In this document: positions 1 through 4,983 of the stretch, one piece after another
Layout: every line of letters starts with the position of its first letter
How positions within the stretch are numbered: position 1 is the first letter of the stretch
Virus record (IMG/VR): IMGVR_UViG_3300010316_000062
Span: 1-21,679 of that record
DNA: 21,679 nt
Source: a virus
Reading direction: 5' to 3' (one strand)
The notes under the pieces: generated by a model
The model's database searches: none
What the model was told of the DNA's origin: nothing
Seen by the model: the letters and a program-made list of their open reading frames with translations, nothing else
Program-made: the position numbers and the translations under genes

Positions 1-45
1 ACGCCACCCGGATCCACCCAAACGCCACGCCCTAGGGAAAACACT

Positions 46-60
46 TGCGAACCATTCGCA
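46..60. repeat. 15-bp inverted-repeat element, copy 1
   Basis: TGCGAA-CCA-TTCGCA is a perfect 6-bp inverted repeat around a 3-bp spacer. It is flanked by CCTAGG at 33-38 and 61-66. An identical copy lies at 262-276, also near a CCTAGG. It could be a binding site for a dimeric protein or a small cruciform; the function is unknown. Confidence 0.7.
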
Positions 61-116
61 CCTAGGCTTCCCCCCTGATCAGGAATAAGAACCACCCACG
101 CGTGTGTTTCCTATTC

Positions 117-209
117 GGCTGGCTGTGGCTGGCTGTGGCTGGCTGTGGCTGGCTGTGGCGATGGCGTGGCTGTGGCGTGGCTGTGGTTGGCTGTGGTTGG
201 CTGTGGTGG
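117..209 (+). repeat. 10-bp tandem array (GGCTGTGGCT)
   Basis: Four perfect GGCTGTGGCT units occupy 121-160 (the last one differs in its final base), preceded by a partial unit at 117-120. The array continues as degenerate GGCTGTGG units to about 209. A 10-bp period puts every unit on the same face of the helix, which suits cooperative protein binding or bending. Translation gives a Gly/Trp/Leu/Ala low-complexity string, so this is not coding. Confidence 0.85.
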
Positions 210-211
210 AT

Positions 212-223
212 CTTAGGGGATGC
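212..223 (-). repeat. Inverted copy of the GCATCCCCTAAG core
   Basis: The plus strand reads CTTAGGGGATGC, the exact reverse complement of the GCATCCCCTAAG core at 300-311 and 322-333. The motif is therefore present in both orientations within about 120 bp. Confidence 0.7.
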
Positions 224-261
224 ATCCACACGTCAAAATTACAGATGCAAAGAAAGCCAGA

Positions 262-276
262 TGCGAACCATTCGCA
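262..276. repeat. 15-bp inverted-repeat element, copy 2
   Basis: Identical to the element at 46-60 (TGCGAA-CCA-TTCGCA) and followed by CCTAGG at 282-287. The two copies are 216 bp apart and bracket the 10-bp GGCTGTGGCT array. Confidence 0.7.
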
Positions 277-298
277 AGTAGCCTAGGCGCATCGGATC

Positions 299-352
299 CG
301 CATCCCCTAAGCCACCCACTCGCATCCCCTAAGCCACCCACTCGCATCCCCT
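299..352 (+). repeat. 22-bp tandem array with CCCTAAG cores
   Basis: Two perfect 22-bp units (299-320 and 321-342) are followed by a 10-bp partial unit (343-352). Each full unit contains CCCTAAGCCACCC. The core recalls the short CCTAAAG repeats next to the terminal repeats of T7, which is known biology for that phage. The assignment here is by analogy of sequence and position. Confidence 0.75.
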
Positions 353-679
353 CAATGGATATACAATCTGACGCAAAGCCTTTGTTTCTATGGCGCTCGC
401 AGCGATAACATGCGGATCTGTTGCAGGGCGGTAAGGATGGAGGCGCAAAAGAACTACTACGCATGTGCCTGCATCCTCTGTGTGAGGGTGGGACCGCCCC
501 TGTTAGTGGCAAGGGGGGAAGTTCAGTTCGTGCTCTATCGGTAAGGTGATCACATTTTTCGGGAAAAACTATCGCTACCCTAAGCCCCCACAAGCCACCC
601 TACAGCCCCACTGTAGTTAAACAGCAGGACTGGCCCGATTGTTGGGCTAAAGGGCGCGTAGGTGGGCTTAGGCTGGCTC

Positions 680-1915
680 TTAGAACCCTCCAGTCACACT
701 GATGGTCCAGCCACGGCTACGCATAGCTGTGATAGCCGCTTCACCTGTGGCAGATGGGGCTGACCCACCAGACTGATTGAATGTGCCGTTAGATGTCGCA
801 GCGGTGTTTATGCTTGTAAGGATGTTGTCGATGGAGGTTTGAGTTAATGCCGTGTTGTCGAATGCGAAGGCGAAGTCGATACAAGGCGTAGCGTCGAACA
901 TATTAGAGGGGAATGAAGTCAGCGAAGAGCAACCGCGCCATGCGTTTGTCATGTTTGTTACGGAAGACGTGTCGAGCAATGGGAATGAAGCCAGCGAAGA
1001 GCAACCGTACCATGCGTTTGTCATGTTTGTTACGGAAGACGTGTCGAGCACTGGGAATGAAGTCAGCGAAGAGCAACCGTACCATGCGTTTGTCATGTTT
1101 GTTACGGAAGACGTGTCGAGCACTGGGAATGAAGTCAGCGAAGAGCAAGCGTACCATGCGTATGTCATGTTTGTTACGGAAGACGTGTCGAGCACTGGGA
1201 ATGAAGCCAGCGAAGAGCAACCGCGCCATGCGGCCTGCGCGGCTGTTACGGAAGACGTGTCGAGCAATGGGAATGAAGTCAGCGAAGAGCAATCGCGCCA
1301 TGTGTTTGTCATGTTTGTTACGGAAGACGTGTCGAGCACTGGGAATGAGGTAAGGTAATTCATACCCCTCCAATAGGCTGAAAGGTCGGATACACCTCCA
1401 TAGTCCCCACCGCCAAATGAAGCCTCGATTTCCTGCTTCTCTTTTATGGACAGAGATCCTTCTATACCAAAGAGACCAGTGATGTCAGGCCCCGGCCAGT
1501 AGGCACCGCCTAGTGTTGTTAAACCAGAAGGAAGAGATACACCATAAGTAGCTGTGCCCTCAGTCGTGCCGATGACCATGTCTCCCACAAGGCCACTACC
1601 GGGAACAGTGACGATCACGCCGTCGTCAACCCGGTCCATGACCAGCCTGTTCGGGGTCTCTTGGAACACAGGTTGCGTACCTGCGGAGCCTGTCTCAAGC
1701 TCGTAGCCATTGGGGCTAGAGTCCCCTGCAGTGTCAACAATGTCACCTGCAGTAGCAACAACTCCGGGAGCGCTCTCCACTGTCCCGGTCTCAAACTGAT
1801 ACCAAAAACCGAAGCGACCTGTGAATAGCGCTAAGACATCTACGGCCACTTCACCAAAGTATCCAGAGACCCGCAAAGGGGAAGCTACGACCCGGTTAAG
1901 GAGTTGCTTAAGCAT
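680..1915 (-). CDS. BspA-like repeat protein, probable virion surface or adhesion protein
   Basis: This 411-aa protein has a unique N-terminal half. It is followed by six 24-residue repeats of the BspA/DUF285 type, with consensus like SSVTNMTNAWYGCSSLTSFP, and a C-terminal segment with LTQTSIDNIL, SNGTF and RGWTISV. DUF285 repeats are leucine-rich-repeat-like units found in bacterial surface adhesins and in some phage structural proteins. The start codon directly abuts the stop of the upstream 86-aa gene (TAAATG), so the two are probably translationally coupled. The gene lies downstream of the terminase, at the position of T7 19.5, and behind a probable phage promoter. I infer a receptor-binding or decoration role. 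The repeats differ from one another only at amino-acid-changing positions. Confidence 0.8.
   Translation of the reverse strand: MLKQLLNRVVASPLRVSGYFGEVAVDVLALFTGRFGFWYQFETGTVESAPGVVATAGDIVDTAGDSSPNGYELETGSAGTQPVFQETPNRLVMDRVDDGVIVTVPGSGLVGDMVIGTTEGTATYGVSLPSGLTTLGGAYWPGPDITGLFGIEGSLSIKEKQEIEASFGGGDYGGVSDLSAYWRGMNYLTSFPVLDTSSVTNMTNTWRDCSSLTSFPLLDTSSVTAAQAAWRGCSSLASFPVLDTSSVTNMTYAWYACSSLTSFPVLDTSSVTNMTNAWYGCSSLTSFPVLDTSSVTNMTNAWYGCSSLASFPLLDTSSVTNMTNAWRGCSSLTSFPSNMFDATPCIDFAFAFDNTALTQTSIDNILTSINTAATSNGTFNQSGGSAPSATGEAAITAMRSRGWTISVTGGF
911..1342 (-). repeat. Six tandem 72-bp repeats inside the BspA-like gene
   Basis: Units begin at 911, 983, 1055, 1127, 1199 and 1271, exactly 72 bp (24 codons) apart. 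Because 72 is a multiple of three, every frame stays open, which creates false ORFs on both strands. Fifteen of the 24 codons are identical in all six units. The other nine codons vary, and every difference changes the amino acid. The unit at 1199-1270 is the most divergent (AAQA in place of NMTN). Confidence 0.95.
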
Positions 1916-2176
1916 TTAGTAAACCTCCACGGCGGCAGTGCCAGATGTGTAACCACCTGTGGCGATCCCGACCCGCAGGAACCAAGCGCTTGCTGGGGAT
2001 GCAGTCAGCACGGTTGGAGCGGTGGTGTTGCCAATGTCGATCCAGTTGGTGGTGCCGTCCTTGGACAGCTGGGCAGACACTGTACCGACGAATGTGCCGG
2101 ATACGGAGATGTCAAACCCTTTGTCACCCTGAATAAGCTGAGGGGACGTGAATGTGTTCTGTGCAGAGATGTCCAT
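1916..2176 (-). CDS. Small beta-rich protein of unknown function, possible virion accessory
   Basis: The product is 86 aa and starts MDISAQNTFTSPQLIQGDKG. It contains the pattern FDISVSGTFVGTVSAQLS, then TTNWIDIG, and ends with RVGIATGGYTSGTAAVEVY. This alternating hydrophobic, Ser/Thr/Gly-rich pattern suggests a small beta-sandwich, and similar short proteins occur next to phage structural genes. The open frame extends upstream to 2290, but that part overlaps the zinc-ribbon gene and is out of character, so I chose the ATG at 2176. The preceding bases (CGAAAGAAATAAAC) give only a weak ribosome binding site. Its stop abuts the start of the BspA-like gene. The function is not known. Confidence 0.75.
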   Translation of the reverse strand: MDISAQNTFTSPQLIQGDKGFDISVSGTFVGTVSAQLSKDGTTNWIDIGNTTAPTVLTASPASAWFLRVGIATGGYTSGTAAVEVY

Positions 2177-2205
2177 GTTTATTTCTTTCGTTGCTGTTGC
2201 TATGT

Positions 2206-2218
2206 CCCCTCGGAGGGG
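2206..2218 (-). promoter_or_regulatory. Short GC-rich hairpin upstream of the 86-aa gene
   Basis: The minus-strand RNA contains CCCCU-CCG-AGGGG, a 5-bp stem with a triloop, about 30 nt before the ATG at 2176. There is no U tract, so it is not an obvious terminator. It may be an RNA processing or stability element. Confidence 0.35.
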
Positions 2219-2250
2219 TAGGATGTAATCCGACCACGCAGAGGGGGGCC

Positions 2251-2364
2251 TCAGCTGGCTTTCGTGTAAACGGCACCACAGCATCCACACACCACGGTCT
2301 TTGCGGGGGTGAACGCCATAGGGCGATTGCAGTTGTTACAGGTCTTGGTGATGATGATTGTCAC
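2251..2364 (-). CDS. 37-aa zinc-ribbon-like small protein
   Basis: Read from the minus strand, the GTG at 2364 opens a 37-aa frame beginning MTIIITKTCNNCNRPMAFTP and ending VVCGCCGAVYTKAS. It holds two CxxC knuckles (CNNC and CGCC) separated by about 13 residues, with Gly after the second knuckle. This is the usual layout of a small zinc ribbon. The GTG overlaps the TGA of the upstream gene (GTGA), and AAGGA lies 9 nt upstream, so initiation and coupling are well supported. It may bind nucleic acid or protein; no specific function is visible. Below about 40 aa, chance ORFs are possible, but the paired knuckles plus a good ribosome binding site argue against chance. Confidence 0.65.
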   Translation of the reverse strand: MTIIITKTCNNCNRPMAFTPAKTVVCGCCGAVYTKAS

Positions 2365-2507
2365 CGGGGGAAGTCCTTCACATAGATCAACACGCCACCT
2401 TTCCACAGGACACCTCCGACATCGCTCTGGACGATCCTGTCGATGTCATATGCCAGTGCGGCGATGCCTAGGAGGAACCCCACCAGCATGTAAGCTGTGG
2501 GTCTCAT
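2361..2507 (-). CDS. 48-aa small membrane protein
   Basis: The ATG at 2507 opens a 48-aa frame: MRPTAYMLVGFLLGIAALAY, then DIDRIVQSDVGG, then VLWKGGVLIYVKDFPR. The N-terminal part is one hydrophobic membrane segment (about residues 5-20), followed by a short charged region and a second, shorter hydrophobic stretch. AAAGAGAG lies 7 nt or more upstream as a ribosome binding site. Its stop overlaps the start of the zinc-ribbon gene. It is the first gene after the probable phage promoter at 2618-2637, matching the place of small T7 genes 19.2/19.3. The function is unknown. Confidence 0.65.
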   Translation of the reverse strand: MRPTAYMLVGFLLGIAALAYDIDRIVQSDVGGVLWKGGVLIYVKDFPR

Positions 2508-2597
2508 CTGAGGTCTCTCTTTAATGGGGGGCTGGAGGGGGTGCCTCCCCTCACCATAACCATGTCCATAGCTCTAGAGTAACTATAGGGTAACGGA

Positions 2598-2618
2598 GGG
2601 GGGCGGGGGAGGCTGGGG
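2598..2618 (+). other. G-rich tract just downstream of the probable promoter
   Basis: The plus strand has runs of 6, 5, 2 and 4 G separated by 1-2 other bases. A second G-rich tract lies at 2526-2541 (runs of 6, 2 and 5). Plus is the template strand for the promoter at 2618-2637, so the first transcribed bases would be C-rich. Possible effects include a G-quadruplex on the template strand; this is inference. Confidence 0.5.
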
Positions 2619-2637
2619 CTATGGTGGCGGGTAATTA
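2618..2637 (-). promoter_or_regulatory. Probable phage RNA polymerase promoter, phiOR-like
   Basis: The minus strand reads TAATTACCCGCCACCATAGC, starting with the TAA stop of the large terminase gene. A copy with 19 of 20 identical bases lies at 19626-19645 in the same relation to an upstream stop codon. The sequence resembles the T3 late promoter (AATTAACCCTCACTAAAGGG) in its AT start, CCC centre, CACC-like block and ATAG end. In T7 the phiOR promoter lies in the same place, directly after gene 19. Transcription would run leftwards into the small genes and the BspA-like gene. Confidence 0.7.
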
Positions 2638-4407
2638 TCCGTCGTTCCACCGGGCGGCTTTCATGGCCAGCTCGATTGAGCCACCCATAGCGAGGATGTC
2701 GAGGCTGATGCCGTCCTGTCCGCTCCACGATGCAAGCTCTGCTTCGAGGATCTCAGCAGCACGTTGGTCCATCTTGTCTTCTTCGTTCTGGCCCATCTGC
2801 TCGACCCAGTAGGCGACACCGATAGCTAGGGCGTCCAGTCGGTCATCATAGGCTAGAGCGCCACGGGCTTTCGTGATCCGCGTGAGCTGGTACATGAGCT
2901 GCCTCTTCTGGGCCTGCTCGGTCGGGTAGTGCTGCGTGCTCTCCAGATCCTTACGGAGGACGCTGTCGCATAGGATCAGCTTGTGCTGGTTCATGACAGG
3001 CTCAAGGGTGTCGATGATCCGCGCCTCTTTCTGGGTGTTGTGCTTCACCTCTTCCAGCGTCATCGGATACCCGGCCTTCTTGAGGAAGGGTGTGAACAGC
3101 TTGGTGAACATACCGTCACCGAAGTTGCCCTCAATGATACCAGCGTTGCACTTGTTCCGCTTGGCGATCTGGGCAAGCTCTTCCATGACGGGGTCGTCGT
3201 ACCCGCCCTGCATCCCGCCAGCCTCTGTCACGTAGAGGTAGCCGTTCAGCATCTTGACCACAGCGTAGGTGGTCTCATCCTTGCCGCGACCTGAGGGGTC
3301 AATGGCCAGCACGGATCCTTCGTAGGGAACCCAGTCGCCAAGCATGGCAGCGGGCCTGTAGTAGCGATCCCCATTGAGGCCAGGGCAGTGCATGTCCTTG
3401 AGGGTGTACATGGGGTCAGCGGACCAGATGATCCGTTCAGAGGCGACCTCGTTGTTCAAGCCAGTGATCAGCAGATCGGACAGCTTGAGAGGGTACTTGT
3501 CACGGTCGGACAAGGCTGTGTCGAGCATGAACTGCAGGGAGAAGCCAGAGCGACCATAGGAGGCCTCACGCTCCATGAGATCCTGATCATCGAAGCGGAT
3601 TGGATCTGTGGGGTCACCGACCAGTAGCGTCCCTTGTACCATCTTTTCGAGGATCGTAGGGGCGATGGCTGCGAGGTAAGAGTTTGCAAGTCGGGTGCCC
3701 TTGGCGTCAGGCAGCTTAGGGGCACGTGCTGGCCAGATGCGGACCACGTAGCCACGCTCTGGGAGCTGGTTGTACAGGCTCTCTTCGGTCTGGGGGGTGC
3801 CAAGGTACTTGACGGACCCACCGGGCTTTAGAACCGCGTCAAACTCCTTCACACGCTCTGCCAGCTTGTCACGCATGGTCTGCGTCTCGGAGTTGTTAGG
3901 AACCTCAACGTCATCTGCAATGATCTCGTCGGCGCGGCCACCCGTAAGCTGACCGAAGATCCCTACGGACTTGACCGAGGGGCTGTGGTCGGCACGCGCT
4001 GGGCCTACGTCGAAGCTGATCTTGGACTGCCGCTGATCGGCGCGGGGGATCAGGTGCTTTAGGATGTCCATGTCGTTGATAAGACGAAGGGTGAAGGTGG
4101 AGAACTGATCGGCGCGTTCCTTGGAAGCGGACACGACCATGATCTTAAGCTGAGGGTTGCGTAGTAATCGCCAGCACACGTAGGCCGAGGTGATCCAGCT
4201 CTTGCCAACACCACGGAAGGCTTCGGTGATCATCCGGCGTGGGCCATACTGCAGCCAGCTTGCGATGTCGAACTGTACGGGTGTGGGGTCTGGCAGCATG
4301 AGGTGCCGCCACACGAGGATCAGAAAGTAGCGGAGGTCTTCAAAGATCTTCCAGTCTTCCTCTGGGTACTCCTTGCGCCACCACTTGACGTCGTCTTTAA
4401 TGGCCAT
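2635..4407 (-). CDS. terL: Terminase large subunit (T7 gp19-like DNA packaging motor)
   Basis: This 590-aa protein is close in length to T7 gp19 (586). The N-terminal ATPase carries the Walker A motif AFRGVGKSWIT (about residues 63-73) and the Walker B motif EIIADDVEVP (about 161-170). The C-terminal nuclease domain shows VLAIDPSGRGKDETTYAVV (Asp near 370), GIIEGNFGDGMF (about 423-433) and DDRLDALAIG (about 521-530), which supply the acidic metal-binding residues. The enzyme pumps concatemeric DNA into the prohead through the portal and cuts it at genome ends. AAAGGA lies 10 nt before the ATG. It follows the small terminase gene after a 115-bp gap. Confidence 0.97.
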   Translation of the reverse strand: MAIKDDVKWWRKEYPEEDWKIFEDLRYFLILVWRHLMLPDPTPVQFDIASWLQYGPRRMITEAFRGVGKSWITSAYVCWRLLRNPQLKIMVVSASKERADQFSTFTLRLINDMDILKHLIPRADQRQSKISFDVGPARADHSPSVKSVGIFGQLTGGRADEIIADDVEVPNNSETQTMRDKLAERVKEFDAVLKPGGSVKYLGTPQTEESLYNQLPERGYVVRIWPARAPKLPDAKGTRLANSYLAAIAPTILEKMVQGTLLVGDPTDPIRFDDQDLMEREASYGRSGFSLQFMLDTALSDRDKYPLKLSDLLITGLNNEVASERIIWSADPMYTLKDMHCPGLNGDRYYRPAAMLGDWVPYEGSVLAIDPSGRGKDETTYAVVKMLNGYLYVTEAGGMQGGYDDPVMEELAQIAKRNKCNAGIIEGNFGDGMFTKLFTPFLKKAGYPMTLEEVKHNTQKEARIIDTLEPVMNQHKLILCDSVLRKDLESTQHYPTEQAQKRQLMYQLTRITKARGALAYDDRLDALAIGVAYWVEQMGQNEEDKMDQRAAEILEAELASWSGQDGISLDILAMGGSIELAMKAARWNDG

Positions 4408-4522
4408 ACGAGAGATGTCCTTTGGGCACGCCTAAGCCGCCCACAGGGACTGCAGGGGCTAGGCTGTTGTGATTTCAGGGGTAGGTGTGGCCCCTGTTAG
4501 TTAGGGGCGCTGTGTGGACGCC
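4408..4522 (-). other. 115-bp intergenic gap between terminase genes with a hairpin
   Basis: No gene is seen here. In T7 the interval between genes 18 and 19 holds the Rz/Rz1 spanin genes, so the gap is notable. A perfect inverted repeat, GCCCCT-AACTAAC-AGGGGC (minus strand, 4490-4508), could form a 6-bp stem with a 7-nt loop but has no U tract. CCTAAGCC-type sequence also occurs at 4431-4438. The hairpin may be an RNA processing site. Confidence 0.45.
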
Positions 4523-4765
4523 TCAGTGGGCGTACAGGTGGTCGTCGTTGTCAGGCAGATCAGGAAGGCCATCGACCAGTGATTGCATACCGGGTGTCTT
4601 GCTGCCGTCTGCTTGAATGCCGTTGTCCTTGAGGAACTGCCGGATCACGTTGAGGTCGCTTGCTGTCAGCGTGTCAGGGCTTTCCAGCTTTGACTTCATC
4701 GCCTCAGCCATCTTTCCATGAAGGACAGCGAGCATGTCCTCTGTTGCTTTTGATTTATCGCTCAT
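4523..4765 (-). CDS. terS: Terminase small subunit (T7 gp18-like)
   Basis: The product is 80 aa, starting MSDKSKATEDMLAVLHGKMA, with the later motif DLNVIRQFLKDNGI and an acidic C-terminus (LPDLPDNDDHLYAH). This matches the short small-terminase type of T7-like phages (T7 gp18 is 89 aa) that recognises DNA for packaging and works with the large subunit. The open frame continues upstream to 4849. The ATG at 4765 is preferred because it overlaps the stop of the upstream holin-like gene (ATGA) and the upstream extension is Arg/His-rich and unlike the family. Identification rests on size, sequence pattern and the position before the large terminase. Confidence 0.85.
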   Translation of the reverse strand: MSDKSKATEDMLAVLHGKMAEAMKSKLESPDTLTASDLNVIRQFLKDNGIQADGSKTPGMQSLVDGLPDLPDNDDHLYAH

Positions 4766-4983
4766 AGTTGGTTCCATATGTCTTTGAGGAGTGTGAGTGC
4801 CACTGAACCAATGGCGGTTATGGCAGCGAGAGCGCCTAAGCGCTTCCACTGACCCTTCTCCAGCTTTCGGATGCGCGTCTCGTGGTCATCAACAACAGCC
4901 TTTCGATCCCTTAGGATGTCCAGTATCTGTTGTTGAGCGCCCTCAAGACGGCCTAGGCTGCGGTGGATGCTGTCTGCGTCCAC
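4762..4983 (-). CDS. Holin-like membrane protein with coiled coil (position of T7 17.5)
   Basis: This 73-aa protein starts with GTG directly after the tailspike stop (TAAGTG). Residues 1-48 are charged and heptad-like (LGRLEGAQQQILDILRDRKA, then HETRIRKLEKGQWKRL), predicting a coiled coil. Residues 49-66 (GALAAITAIGSVALTLLK) form a single membrane segment, followed by a short tail. Coiled coil then C-terminal membrane helix is the layout of XhlA-like proteins, and the gene holds the place of the T7 holin gene 17.5 between tail protein and small terminase. A holin or membrane-anchoring role in lysis is likely. A second holin candidate lies at 20051-20269. Confidence 0.65.
   Translation of the reverse strand: MDADSIHRSLGRLEGAQQQILDILRDRKAVVDDHETRIRKLEKGQWKRLGALAAITAIGSVALTLLKDIWNQL

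Larger units (their letters stand above)
1..679. other. Repeat-rich non-coding region, probably near the genome terminus
   Basis: No believable gene is seen here. The open frames in this stretch run through repeats, lack ribosome binding sites and give low-complexity or Arg/Cys/Pro-rich translations. The region follows the last late gene in the direction of transcription, where T7-like phages carry short-repeat arrays and then the direct terminal repeat. It holds a 10-bp tandem array, a 22-bp tandem array, CCCTAAG cores on both strands, two copies of a 15-bp inverted repeat and several perfect palindromes (CCTGATCAGG at 76-85, GGATGCATCC at 218-227). The terminal-repeat assignment is inference, because no second copy lies in the window. 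Confidence 0.6.

Noticed and set aside
299-352. CRISPR-like repeat array
   Set aside because: The 22-bp units are directly adjacent with no spacers, and there are no cas genes.
496-507. 12-bp GCCCCTGTTAGT shared with 4490-4501
   Set aside because: Several 12-bp matches are expected by chance in a 21.7-kb window, and the surroundings do not match.
554-569. TTTTT-CGGG-AAAAA hairpin as terminator
   Set aside because: The stem is only A-T pairs, and neither strand has the GC-rich stem plus U tract needed.
213-593. 126-aa minus-strand open frame
   Set aside because: It runs through the 22-bp repeat array, has no ribosome binding site and gives a Cys/Arg/Pro/Ser-rich translation without domain features.
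911-1342. Diversity-generating retroelement variable region
   Set aside because: No reverse transcriptase or template repeat is in the window, and one unit has changes not explained by A-specific mutation. Kept only as a question under the repeat finding.
852-1373. Long open frames on both strands across the repeat region
   Set aside because: They arise because the 72-bp repeat is a multiple of three, so all frames stay open. Only the 680-1915 frame has matching domains and gene context.
2582-2590. ACTATAGGG on the plus strand, matching the T7 promoter core
   Set aside because: Only 9 bases match, it points away from all genes, and it differs from the two-copy element that fits the phage's own gene order.
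4766-4849. N-terminal extension of the small terminase frame
   Set aside because: The extension is Arg/His-rich and overlaps the holin-like gene. The ATG at 4765 with ATGA coupling fits the family size.
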